Source: Methylotuvimicrobium alcaliphilum 20Z (GTDB taxonomy: Bacteria > Pseudomonadota > Gammaproteobacteria > Methylococcales > Methylomonadaceae). From it: a DNA stretch of 64,000 nt. Every line of letters begins with the position of its first letter. Positions within the stretch are counted from its first letter, which is position 1. The notes below the pieces were generated by a model, which searched no databases, was not told the DNA's origin, and worked only from the letters and a program-made list of their open reading frames with translations. Below, one piece after another: positions 36,659 to 44,715 of this stretch. The stretch spans positions 4,604,297 through 4,668,296 of the forward strand of contig NC_016112.1 in the NCBI RefSeq assembly GCF_000968535.2. The letters run 5' to 3'. The translations under genes and the position numbers were made by a program.

Positions 36659-37635
36659 GATGCTCTCAATCTCGCCATCGCGATGATGCCGGCCAAAACC
36701 AGAGAAATTGACAGAGGCCAATGGAATAATTCGCTACGAGGCCGAAAATACTGTTTGTCTTTCTCGACCGGTTCGAGTCGATCGAGAATATCGTAGATTT
36801 GCTCGAGCTCTTCGGTGTTTCTAGCGCGAAAATAACGTCCGCCGGTTTTTTCCGCAATCTCAGTCAAGGTCTTTTCGTCTAAGTCCATCGATGGATTGAC
36901 TTTACGGGAACCAAAAAAACTGCGCACGATCATTTCGTCTGCGCCGATGCCGATGGCATAAATTTTAAGATCATATTCGGCAGCCAATTCCGCCGCTTTC
37001 AACGGCGTAACTTCACCCGCGGTATTCGCTCCGTCGGTCAGCAAGATCAATACGCGGCTCGTATCATCTTGGTTTCTTAGCCTTTTGACCGCCAAACCGA
37101 TCGCATCGCCGATCGCCGTCATTTCGCCGGCCAGACTAATCACCGATTCGTTTAATAAAGTCACGACCGTTTTACGGTCGAAGGTCAACGGCACTTGTAG
37201 ATAAGCTTGAGTTCCGAACAGAATCAAACCGATTCGATCGCCGGTTCGGTGCGCGATGAAATCGCCGGCGACCCATTTCGTCGCGGTGAGCCGGTCGACC
37301 CGTTGTTTGTTGATGATAAAGTCCTGTTCTTCCATGCTCCCCGATAAATCGACCGCCAGCATCAAATCGCGTCCGCTAACCGTTTGTTCGACCGGTTCGC
37401 CGAGCCATTGCGGACGCATGCAGGCAAATACCAACAAGACCCATGCGACTGCCGCGACCATTAACGGCCAGCGCGCCGACTTCATCGATGCCTGCGCTGC
37501 GCACACCGAAAAATCTTCCAAAAAAGGAACTTTGAGCGCGGCTTGCTGTTGTGGCGAATCTTGCGGCAACAACCAACGGACCAACAAAGGCAAAGGTAGT
37601 GCTGCAATTAACCAAGGCCATTCAAAATGTATCAT
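36655..37635 (-). CDS. batA: BatA-like VWA-domain membrane protein
   Basis: 326 residues: helices at about 6-22 and 55-72, then a VWA domain with the MIDAS D96-x-S98-x-S100 (AVDLSGSMEEQD) and LLTDGANT, and a C-terminal helix (WPLSISLVLAGIIAMARL). It overlaps both neighbours by ATGA. In the MoxR-Bat systems the VWA proteins are thought to be handled by the MoxR AAA ATPase, perhaps for metal insertion or complex assembly; this is family knowledge, not shown here. Confidence 0.92.
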   Translation of the reverse strand: MIHFEWPWLIAALPLPLLVRWLLPQDSPQQQAALKVPFLEDFSVCAAQASMKSARWPLMVAAVAWVLLVFACMRPQWLGEPVEQTVSGRDLMLAVDLSGSMEEQDFIINKQRVDRLTATKWVAGDFIAHRTGDRIGLILFGTQAYLQVPLTFDRKTVVTLLNESVISLAGEMTAIGDAIGLAVKRLRNQDDTSRVLILLTDGANTAGEVTPLKAAELAAEYDLKIYAIGIGADEMIVRSFFGSRKVNPSMDLDEKTLTEIAEKTGGRYFRARNTEELEQIYDILDRLEPVEKDKQYFRPRSELFHWPLSISLVLAGIIAMARLRAS

Positions 37636-38108
37636 CGTTTATTTCGTTTTTGAGCTTTCAGCCAACGCTCGCACAGTTCAAATAATGCCAAGACATCGGT
37701 GTCCGGTGGTAATTCATTACGGTACGGAATTTCGATCAATTGCCGGCCAATGCCGTTACTAAAGGGTTTGTCCGGCAGCGAGGCGTCCAGATGGTCCAAC
37801 CAAGCTTGTCCTGTTAAACCCGCGATTTGCTCTCGCGATGCCAAGCTGATCGTTACTCGGCGAAGCAAGACCGACAGACGACTGACCTTTTCGGCAGGAT
37901 CCAGGCTCGGGTCTTGTTTTAAATCCGCCAATAATCGGCGCGCCGATTTCAGCGCGGTTTTACGAGTCAAACGCCGAATCAACCAAACCATCGACACGAG
38001 TAAAATCACAACCCCCAAAGCCGCCAACCACCAGCCGAGCGCGGGCGGCCAAAAACCGATCGGTTCCGGCAGATGAATGTCGCGTAACGGAAGCGGCTGC
38101 GGATTCAT
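37632..38108 (-). CDS. DUF4381-family membrane protein
   Basis: 158 residues from the ATG at 38108, whose codon shares a base with the stop of the DUF58 gene. The N-terminus LPLRDIHLPEPIGFWPPALGWW is characteristic of DUF4381; one membrane helix spans about 26-48, followed by a basic cytoplasmic helical region with LLRRVTISLASREQIAGLTGQAWLDHLD. It is a standard member of gammaproteobacterial moxR-bat operons. A frame extending 30 codons upstream would overlap DUF58 and is not favoured. Confidence 0.88.
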   Translation of the reverse strand: MNPQPLPLRDIHLPEPIGFWPPALGWWLAALGVVILLVSMVWLIRRLTRKTALKSARRLLADLKQDPSLDPAEKVSRLSVLLRRVTISLASREQIAGLTGQAWLDHLDASLPDKPFSNGIGRQLIEIPYRNELPPDTDVLALFELCERWLKAQKRNKR

Positions 38109-39016
38109 TAACGTAAACTCTGCACCGGATCTTGTACGGTGCTGCATTGAATAAAAGTCATTCGGAATTTTTTCGCAAGGTTTTCCAAATAGCGGCATCG
38201 CGCATTGAAACGTTGCTGATAATCACTCAAACGATTCCGGTCCCGAGTATCGATGACCACATCGCGCCGGCTATCGGTCAGTCGAAAATGTCCCCCCGAA
38301 GGCAGGCTGCTTTCCAACGGATCGTAGACTTGAATCAATACGACATCGTTATGTTGGGCGAGCCGCCTTAAATGATGTTCGGCGTTGCTTTCAAGACCGC
38401 GAAAATCGCTGATGATATAAATCAAGCTGCCGGGCCGCGCGTGTTGCGACAATCTTGCCAAACCGAGTTCGAAATTGAATTCGACCGGATGGCCTTCGCC
38501 GGTTTGCACCAGGCTGTGAAAAAACCGCAAAACCGCATGCCGGCCATGTTGCGGCTTCATCTCCATACAGGTGCTATCGGAAAAGACTTGCCCACCGATG
38601 CGGTCGCCGTGTTGCTGCGCGGTCCAAGCCAAGAGCCCGGCCAGCTTGGCGGCCTGTACCGACTTGAATACGCCCCGCGTCGCAAATTGCATTGCCATGC
38701 GTTTATCGACCGCAATAAATACCGGCCGTTCCCGTTCTTCGCGAAACAACTTGGTATGGGTTTTTCCGGTACGGGCCGTCACTCGCCAATCGATGCTGCG
38801 AATATCGTCTCCGGGTTGATAAAGCCGAGCTTCATCAAATTCCATACCGCGTCCCTTCGAGCGCGATACATAGCCGCCGGTTTGCCGACTGCGGATTGAC
38901 CAACGATGCAATTTAAGCGACCCAGCCGTTCGTGCCAGATCGACCAAGCTTTTCAAACTTACCGCGACTCGTTCGTCGGCAGCTGATGAGGGAGTGTCGG
39001 TTTTGTTCGATAGCAT
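38108..39016 (-). CDS. DUF58-domain protein of the MoxR operon
   Basis: 302 residues from ATG 39016; a TTG one codon upstream is possible. The DUF58 core is recognisable from RSRQTGGYVSRSKGRGMEFDEARLYQPGDDIRSIDWRVTARTGKTHTKLFREER, followed by the VWA-like half (VFIAVDKRMAMQF; SLIYIISDFRGLE). It is soluble. The gene shares a base with the moxR stop and is the usual partner of MoxR ATPases. Confidence 0.92.
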   Translation of the reverse strand: MLSNKTDTPSSAADERVAVSLKSLVDLARTAGSLKLHRWSIRSRQTGGYVSRSKGRGMEFDEARLYQPGDDIRSIDWRVTARTGKTHTKLFREERERPVFIAVDKRMAMQFATRGVFKSVQAAKLAGLLAWTAQQHGDRIGGQVFSDSTCMEMKPQHGRHAVLRFFHSLVQTGEGHPVEFNFELGLARLSQHARPGSLIYIISDFRGLESNAEHHLRRLAQHNDVVLIQVYDPLESSLPSGGHFRLTDSRRDVVIDTRDRNRLSDYQQRFNARCRYLENLAKKFRMTFIQCSTVQDPVQSLR

Positions 39017-39996
39017 CAAGGAACAGCAATCCGGTTGATCAATTCGCGAATGAAATAATCGGGTGTGATGCCTTCGGCTTCAGCCTCATAGGATAGAATC
39101 AGGCGATGCCGCAAGACATCGAAAGCAATATCCTGGATATCCTCGGGGCCGACGAAATCGCGTTGCGCCAGCCATGCCTTGGCTCTCGCGCAACGGTCCA
39201 ATGCAATGCTGGCTCTTGGACTTGCGCCGTATTGTAGCCACGAGGCCAAATCTTTGCCGTAGGCACCGGGATTACGGGTCGCCAAAACGATTTGCAGCAA
39301 ATAATCTTCAAGATTATCGGCCATATAAATATCCAAGACTTCCTGACGGGCTGCAAATAAATTGTGTTGCGTCAACGGTATAAAAGATTCTGTTGTACCG
39401 TTCTTAGCGTTTTTAGCTTCGTTTCTTGCGAGATGCAAAATACTTTTTTCGTGTTCGGCTTCAGGATAATCGATTTTGATATGCAATAAGAACCGGTCCA
39501 ATTGCGCTTCCGGCAGGGGATAGGTGCCTTCTTGTTCAATCGGGTTTTGCGTGGCCATGACCATGAACAAGGCGGGTAGGGGATAAGTCGCGCCGCCGAC
39601 GGTAATCTGCCTTTCGGCCATCGCTTCGAGTAATGCCGCCTGCACTTTGGCCGGCGAACGATTAATCTCATCGGCCAAAATCAAATTATGAAACAAAGGC
39701 CCTTTTTGAAATTCGAATGTGCCTTGTTGAGGCCGGTAAATTTCGGTCCCGGTCAAATCGGCAGGCAATAAATCCGGCGTAAATTGCACGCGATGAAAAT
39801 CGCCTTCGATACCCTTGCTGAGTACATTGATTGCCCGTGTCTTAGCTAAGCCCGGCGCGCCTTCAACAAGAATATGACCGTCGCTCAACAACGCAATCAG
39901 CATTCTTTCTATCAATACATCCTGTCCGATAATTTGCTTGCTGATAAAGCTTTTTAGCTTTTGCATCGCACTTTGATTGGTAATGTCTACGCTCAT
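39016..39996 (-). CDS. MoxR-family AAA+ ATPase
   Basis: 326 residues with Walker A GAPGLAKT (45-52), Walker B ILADEINRSPAKVQAALLEAM, sensor 1 MATQNPIEQEGTYPLPEAQLDRF and a C-terminal lid domain. MoxR ATPases act as chaperones for VWA-domain proteins; here the client candidates are the BatA and BatB/C proteins in the same operon. It is the first gene; the promoter should lie in the 39997-40160 interval, which also leads into the DnaA-box cluster. Confidence 0.94.
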   Translation of the reverse strand: MSVDITNQSAMQKLKSFISKQIIGQDVLIERMLIALLSDGHILVEGAPGLAKTRAINVLSKGIEGDFHRVQFTPDLLPADLTGTEIYRPQQGTFEFQKGPLFHNLILADEINRSPAKVQAALLEAMAERQITVGGATYPLPALFMVMATQNPIEQEGTYPLPEAQLDRFLLHIKIDYPEAEHEKSILHLARNEAKNAKNGTTESFIPLTQHNLFAARQEVLDIYMADNLEDYLLQIVLATRNPGAYGKDLASWLQYGASPRASIALDRCARAKAWLAQRDFVGPEDIQDIAFDVLRHRLILSYEAEAEGITPDYFIRELINRIAVP

Positions 39997-40166
39997 GATC
40001 CTGAATGAATAAAATTTAAAATCCTACATTCGACAAGGCATGCAGTTAATACTTTGCCGAATTGCTTTAACAACTTTTATGCCGAAAGGTTCCCATTGTA
40101 TCCGTATGAGGACTGGCATAGAAGTGCGTAACTTTGCGAACAAACGGTGAGTTTCTTGTGTATTGC

Positions 40167-40289
40167 TGTGTATAAATCAACCGGTCCGATTTTATCCACA
40201 AGCCCTCCACATGTTGAACCGAAGTTTACAAGCAGTTTAGTCATAGAACTAAAGTATTGATAAAAAATATTAAAAAAGGCTTATCCACA
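40167..40289. promoter_or_regulatory. Cluster of three perfect DnaA boxes in an AT-rich intergenic region
   Basis: TTATCCACA occurs at 40192-40200 and 40281-40289, and its R2-type variant TTATACACA on the minus strand at 40167-40175. All match the TTWTNCACA consensus. A strongly AT-rich stretch (about 40260-40350) follows. It lies between moxR and the POT gene, with no coding sequence in 39997-40370. Candidate roles are DnaA titration, control of a flanking gene, or an origin component. Confidence 0.6.
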
Positions 40290-40370
40290 GATTTTAGCTT
40301 GACTAATAGTAATAATAATTTTAAATCTTTTAATTTGTTATGATTATAGGTAACCGATTCTTTCAAAATC

Positions 40371-41711
40371 ATGTCCAAATATCGTAAAAAACCCCTTAAA
40401 ACAACCGAACTGCCCTCGGGCATTCCCTTCATCATCGCCAATGAAGCCGCCGAACGGTTTAGCTACTACGGTATGCGCGCAATTTTGGTCGTTTTCATGA
40501 CTCAATATTTAGTCGATGCATCGGGACAACCCGATCTTATGTCCGAGCATGAAGCCCAAGGCTATTTTCATTTGTTCGTTTCTGCGGTTTATTTGATGCC
40601 TTTGTTCGGCGCATTACTGGCCGATAGCGTGCTCGGTAAATACCGGACCATTCTTTTTTTATCGTTTTTTTATTGTTTCGGTCATTTGACCTTGTCGATC
40701 GACGATACCCGCTTGGGACTTTTGATCGGACAAGCGTTGATAGCGTTTGGAGCCGGCGGTATCAAACCCTGCGTGTCTTCACACTTGGGCGATCAATTCG
40801 GTAATACGAACCGCCACTTGATGACAAAAGTCTTCGGTTGGTTTTATTTTTCGATTAATCTCGGCGCTTTTGCCGCGATGCTGTTGATTCCCTGGCTACT
40901 GCATAACTATGGTTCGTCGCTTGCTTTCGGCGTACCCGGAATATTGATGTTGTTGGCCACAATAATTTTTTGGGCGGGACGTTATCGTTTTGTACATATT
41001 GATCCGGCCGGCATGGGCTTTATCAAGGAAATGCTTGGCTATGACGGATTGAAGATCCTTGGCAAATTGACCTCAATCTATATATTTATCGCGATTTTCT
41101 GGGCTCTATTCGAACAGATTGGCTCATCATGGGTTTTACAGGCACAAAAAATGGATAGAGTCATATTCGGTATCGAGATATTACCGTCACAGATTCAGGC
41201 AGCTAACCCTTTGCTGATCATGATCTTGGTGCCTTGTTTTTCCTATGGCTTGTACCCATTCTTGAATCGTTATTTCGACTTGACTCCCTTGAGAAAAATC
41301 GCGATCGGCTTGTTTTTAACCGTCTTCGCATTTGCGATACCGTCGGTAATTCAAGTGCAATTGGATGAGGGGCTAACGCCGCATATAGGTTGGCAGTTAT
41401 TGGCGTATTTGTTATTGACCGCGGCCGAAGTCATGGTTTCGATCACTTGTCTGGAATTTTCCTATACGCAGGCGCCGAAATCGATGAAATCCTTTATCAT
41501 GGCTTATTATTTCGTGTTTATCGCCGCCGGTAATTTATTGACCAGTGCAGTCAATTTTTTAATGATGAGTTCGGATGATTCCAACCAATTATCAGGCAGT
41601 GCTTATTTTTGGTTTTTCACCGGACTGATGTTGATTACTGCATTACTATTTTTAGTCGTAAGCCGGAACTATCGAGAACAAACTTTTTTACAGGATGAGC
41701 AAAGCATTTAA
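40371..41711 (+). CDS. POT-family proton-dependent oligopeptide transporter
   Basis: 446 residues, about 12-14 membrane helices. The proton-coupling signature in helix 1 is intact (NEAAERFSYYGMRAIL, the ExxER motif), and the PTR2 signature appears as GAGGIKPCVSSHLGDQF then FYFSINLGAF. A conserved ExCLEFSYTQAPKSMKSF-like segment lies near the C-terminal half (TCLEFSYTQAPKSMK). It imports di- and tripeptides with protons. It stands alone, preceded by the DnaA-box region. No RBS is obvious directly before the ATG. Confidence 0.92.
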   Translation: MSKYRKKPLKTTELPSGIPFIIANEAAERFSYYGMRAILVVFMTQYLVDASGQPDLMSEHEAQGYFHLFVSAVYLMPLFGALLADSVLGKYRTILFLSFFYCFGHLTLSIDDTRLGLLIGQALIAFGAGGIKPCVSSHLGDQFGNTNRHLMTKVFGWFYFSINLGAFAAMLLIPWLLHNYGSSLAFGVPGILMLLATIIFWAGRYRFVHIDPAGMGFIKEMLGYDGLKILGKLTSIYIFIAIFWALFEQIGSSWVLQAQKMDRVIFGIEILPSQIQAANPLLIMILVPCFSYGLYPFLNRYFDLTPLRKIAIGLFLTVFAFAIPSVIQVQLDEGLTPHIGWQLLAYLLLTAAEVMVSITCLEFSYTQAPKSMKSFIMAYYFVFIAAGNLLTSAVNFLMMSSDDSNQLSGSAYFWFFTGLMLITALLFLVVSRNYREQTFLQDEQSI

Positions 41712-41812
41712 GAGTGACTTATAATTAACATATATTTTCACTGATGAATTGCTTTCATTCGATTTGCTGCGGCTATGTGATTGTCAGGTAATAACAATAC
41801 GACGAGAATACC

Positions 41813-42388
41813 ATGATGCGACTTACAATTTTTATACTGGCTATTTCGGTCTCAACTATCGCTCACGCCGATGCTTTTAAATGTGTCGATTCCTTGGGGA
41901 AAACCATTTATCAAGCCAAGCCTTGCGATGAAAATCACCAAAGTGTCCAGATCAATTTTAAAACCGGCGGAGCGATTGATAAAAGCGAACAACTAAAGAG
42001 GCAAGCTCAGCAACGTGAATTGCAAAAACAACAGGAACTAACCGAACAGCAATTACAGCAAAAACAAGAGCAATTCTTAGCGAATGCCAAAGAAGAAACC
42101 GAAATTAATCAAACCTTAATTAAAAATAATCCGGTTCAATTTACCGCTTATGCCATTCCGCCTTACGAATACGACAAATTAAAGCCCTTGGTACAAAGCT
42201 TTCAATCGCGTCTCCCGGAAATTGAGCGTATGAGAAGATTGGCCGCACAAAAACAACTGGCATCGGGACGCTGCGATCGTGTCGAATCCTCGGAGCTGAA
42301 TGTTAGAAGTACTCTGGAAAACTTGGTTTTTTTGGTGGATTGTAGTAACGGCGAATCGGCTTATTTTAATGAAACCGAACTCCAATAA
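41813..42388 (+). CDS. Secreted DUF4124-domain protein
   Basis: 191 residues: a signal peptide (MMRLTIFILAISVSTIAHADA) and then the DUF4124 motif AFKCVDSLGKTIYQAKPCDENHQ with its paired cysteines. The middle (55-100) is a Gln/Glu/Lys-rich coiled coil. The C-terminal third holds two more cysteines (GRCDRVESSE; FLVDCSNG). It is periplasmic; function unknown. It is followed 5 bp later by the SDR gene, probably in one operon. Confidence 0.85.
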   Translation: MMRLTIFILAISVSTIAHADAFKCVDSLGKTIYQAKPCDENHQSVQINFKTGGAIDKSEQLKRQAQQRELQKQQELTEQQLQQKQEQFLANAKEETEINQTLIKNNPVQFTAYAIPPYEYDKLKPLVQSFQSRLPEIERMRRLAAQKQLASGRCDRVESSELNVRSTLENLVFLVDCSNGESAYFNETELQ

Positions 42389-42393
42389 TCTTA

Positions 42394-43224
42394 ATGTCTA
42401 ACAGTAAAATAATTTTAATCACCGGTTGTTCGTCCGGAATCGGTTATACGACAGCGCACATACTCAAACAACGAGGTCATCGTGTTATTGCTTCGGCTAG
42501 GCAACAACACGATGTCGACCGACTCAGAGAGGAAGGCTTTGAAACGATAAAGCTCGATCTTGCCGATAGCGCGTCGATTCGACAAGCCGTTTCCGAAATG
42601 TTGATCATGACCGAAGGTAGAATCGATGCATTGTTCAATAATGGCGCCTTCGGCCAACCGGGCGCGGTCGAAGATTTAAGTCGTGATGTATTACGGTTTC
42701 AATTCGAAACTAATTTTTTCGGCACGCACGAACTGACCAATTTACTCATTCCGATCATGCGCCGACAAGGGCAGGGCAGAATTATTTATAATAGCTCGGT
42801 ATTGGGATTTGTCGCCATGACTTACCGGGGCGCATATAACGCCAGTAAATTTGCTTTGGAAGGTTTAGCCGATACGTTACGACTGGAGCTTAAAGGTACC
42901 GGAATTGATTTATCGATCATTGAACCCGGACCGATACTGAGCGATTTTCGTAAAAACGCCTTCGCGCTTTTCAAAAAAAACATCGACCCAAGCAATAGTT
43001 TTCATAAGGATCGCTATGCTGCAATGGAAACCCGCTTGCAAAAAGAAGGGCCTGCCGTACCTTTTACATTGCCGCCAGAAGCCGTAGCCGAAAAGGTAAT
43101 TCATGCTTTGGAATCGAAACGACCCAAAATCCGTTATTACGTGACTTTTCCTACTTATTTATTTGGTTATCTCAAACGTATTTTACCGATGTCCTGGCTC
43201 GATACTCTGCTACTTAAAGTTTGA
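42394..43224 (+). CDS. Short-chain dehydrogenase/reductase (classical SDR)
   Basis: 276 residues. The cofactor motif TGCSSGIG (10-17), the NNGAFG segment, the catalytic Ser in YNSSVLGFV and the Y-x3-K pair in YNASKFALEG mark a classical SDR. The C-terminal tail (YVTFPTYLFGYLKRILPMSW) is hydrophobic, common in SDRs acting on lipophilic substrates. Substrate unknown. The stop codon overlaps the start of the CPXCG gene. Confidence 0.92.
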   Translation: MSNSKIILITGCSSGIGYTTAHILKQRGHRVIASARQQHDVDRLREEGFETIKLDLADSASIRQAVSEMLIMTEGRIDALFNNGAFGQPGAVEDLSRDVLRFQFETNFFGTHELTNLLIPIMRRQGQGRIIYNSSVLGFVAMTYRGAYNASKFALEGLADTLRLELKGTGIDLSIIEPGPILSDFRKNAFALFKKNIDPSNSFHKDRYAAMETRLQKEGPAVPFTLPPEAVAEKVIHALESKRPKIRYYVTFPTYLFGYLKRILPMSWLDTLLLKV

Positions 43225-43418
43225 TGTTTAGCGATTTAGAAGAATTGTCGATTCAATGTCCTTACTGCGGCGAAACGATTTCATTATTGTTGGATATCCC
43301 TTCCGGTTCACAAAGTTATTACGAAGACTGCTCGGTTTGCTGCTCTCCTATTTACGTGCAAATCGAAGTCGATGATAACGGTCAAGCACATGTTGCTTGC
43401 AAACGCGACGAGGATTGA
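43224..43418 (+). CDS. CPXCG-motif zinc-ribbon-like small protein
   Basis: 64 residues from the ATG at 43224, overlapping the SDR stop as TGATG. Two cysteine pairs (CPYCGE near residue 12 and CSVCCSP near 36) give the CPXCG-family zinc ribbon; the C-terminal part is a beta-rich QIEVDDNGQAHVACKRDED. Function unknown; family members are common in gammaproteobacteria and are usually monocistronic or at operon ends. Confidence 0.88.
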   Translation: MFSDLEELSIQCPYCGETISLLLDIPSGSQSYYEDCSVCCSPIYVQIEVDDNGQAHVACKRDED

Positions 43419-43519
43419 ACCTATAACGTAATCATATTCGATAAACTTTCTAAGCCAAGCATCAGCATTACCCTACAATTATACTTGGTTGAATTGATAC
43501 GCTTTGTTTTAATTTGAGT

Positions 43520-43547
43520 TTGATATTGCGGCAATCTACGTTAGAAT
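43520..43547 (+). promoter_or_regulatory. Sigma-70-type promoter of the small secreted protein gene
   Basis: TTGATA (43520-43525) and TAGAAT (43542-43547) are separated by 16 bp. The start of transcription would fall about 80 bp before the ATG at 43635. Confidence 0.55.
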
Positions 43548-43634
43548 AGCCAGCGCTAAGTAGCTTTAATTTGATGGAATTTCTGCTGCATTGCTGAATA
43601 ATAGTTACTATGACAACATGAGGACAAGTTAGAC

Positions 43635-44021
43635 ATGAAATTTTTAAGAAAGGTATTGTTATCTCTGGCTATTGCTAGCTCTATGGGCGCTTTTGCTACC
43701 CCTGTAATGGCTGAAAGCGATCCAGGCAGAATTTCATATGAGCCTGCAGAAGCAATCAAATTGACTTCCGAAAAAATTCAAGCTGCGATCGACGCAGTTG
43801 CAGCCGGTTCTTCGGCCGATGAAGTGGCTGCTTTAGTCAAAGAAGCTCTGGATATGAGCAAAGAAATTAATGCCAATGACAAGGTTGACGTTGCTCGTGC
43901 ACGCGCGAATCGTCCACTGAAAAAAGCTCGCAGTGCCTCTAGAAAAGGATCTTTGGATGGTGTCGATGAAGCTCTGCAAAGCGCTTTGAAAAAGTATAGC
44001 GAATTACCTGGCTTAATTTAA
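43635..44021 (+). CDS. Small exported helical protein, function unknown
   Basis: 128 residues with a clear signal peptide (MKFLRKVLLSLAIASSMGAFATPVMA, cleavage after AMA-type site). The mature ~100 residues are predicted all-helical with a regular pattern (KIQAAIDAVAAGSSADEVAALVKEALD ... GVDEALQSALKKYSEL), resembling the antiparallel-helix layout of small metal-binding periplasmic proteins but lacking their histidines; an RARANRPLKKARSASRKG basic linker divides two helical pairs. It has its own promoter and a strong terminator, suggesting substantial expression. No named family is recognised. Confidence 0.8.
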   Translation: MKFLRKVLLSLAIASSMGAFATPVMAESDPGRISYEPAEAIKLTSEKIQAAIDAVAAGSSADEVAALVKEALDMSKEINANDKVDVARARANRPLKKARSASRKGSLDGVDEALQSALKKYSELPGLI

Positions 44022-44045
44022 TTATTTAAATTATTAGCTGTATAG

Positions 44046-44071
44046 AAAGGGCGCTTTTAGCGCCCTTTTTT
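44046..44071 (+). terminator. Rho-independent terminator of the small exported protein gene
   Basis: GGGCGCT-ttt-AGCGCCC is followed by six T; the preceding A-run makes it partly bidirectional. Confidence 0.9.
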
Positions 44072-44214
44072 ATGACTTGAATTCAAGATTTAATTAATCA
44101 CCGATGGTGTCTATCTGGTGAAATTGGCTGAAGCTTTCTTATTAATGATTTGAACGGATAAAGACCTTAAATGCCGCTGTTTGTAGACATCAGCGTCTAA
44201 ATTAAAATGTTGAA

Positions 44215-44238
44215 ATGGCGGAGGGAGAGGGATTCGAA
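44215..44238. repeat. Left attachment-site repeat (copy of tRNA-Ser 3' end)
   Basis: 24 bp beginning ATGGCGGAGGGAGAGGG and ending TTCGAA, identical to 59042-59065. Homology stops abruptly at both ends. Confidence 0.92.
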
Positions 44239-44314
44239 TAATAAGTTATTTTAAATATAAAACAGTATATTACAGACTTTAACAAAGCAATATACCGTTG
44301 CTTATACCGTCTAT

Positions 44315-44339
44315 TAAAAATGCCGAACATGTTCGGCAT
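44315..44339 (-). terminator. Terminator of the leftward late operon of the satellite
   Basis: A perfect 20-bp palindrome (half ATGCCGAACA) is followed on the minus strand by five T. It lies between the tape-measure genes and the left attachment site. The remaining 44239-44559 sequence shows no gene. Confidence 0.75.
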
Positions 44340-44559
44340 CTGCGTATCTGTCAGCTTAACGCACAATGCACACCTCATGTGGCGCATCACACACCTAGAC
44401 AATAACGGTTCAGGGCAAAATTTTATTGTTCACGATTAGCGAATAATCAAAACGCTAGCATGATTTCGTGCCAACTTGCCGAAAGCCACGAATAACAAGG
44501 CTTACAGCTAGGCATAAATGTTGATATGGGTATCGTTTCCATTAATGAAACAATAATTG

Positions 44560-44715
44560 CTAAGTTTGTTTGTTGTCCGATTTTCGCCGGCGACGCCCAT
44601 GCAGCGGATCGAACCCAATTAAGTTCGGCATCGCGGCGCGCGCGGTGCCAATGCTGGTTTTCATTTGCTTGACCGTTGCTTGATCGTTCCCCATCGCGCG
44701 CGCGATTAAATTCAT
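44560..44715 (-). CDS. Chimeric 51-residue open frame downstream of the tape-measure gene
   Basis: ATG at 44715 shares a base with the tape-measure stop (TAATG), implying coupled translation. The first ~34 residues (MNLIARAMGNDQATVKQM...) are unlike anything recognised and may be the start of a small tail protein. The last 17 residues from FDPLHGRRRRKSDNKQT are identical to the C-terminus of the HNH endonuclease at 47269. It therefore looks like a truncated phage gene fused by recombination to an endonuclease remnant. Confidence 0.5.
   Translation of the reverse strand: MNLIARAMGNDQATVKQMKTSIGTARAAMPNLIGFDPLHGRRRRKSDNKQT
44561..44617. repeat. 57-bp duplicate of the HNH gene 3' end, left copy
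   Basis: It differs at two positions from 47270-47326. A further ~20 bp of flanking similarity ('ggcataaatgttgatat' against 'ggcataaattttgatat') lies beyond, with a ~30-bp insertion in the left copy. Confidence 0.85.

Noticed and set aside
44215..44238. A second tRNA gene at the left end of the satellite
   Set aside because: Only the 3' 24 bases are present; there is no D arm, anticodon arm or 5' acceptor strand, so it is an attachment-site duplicate.
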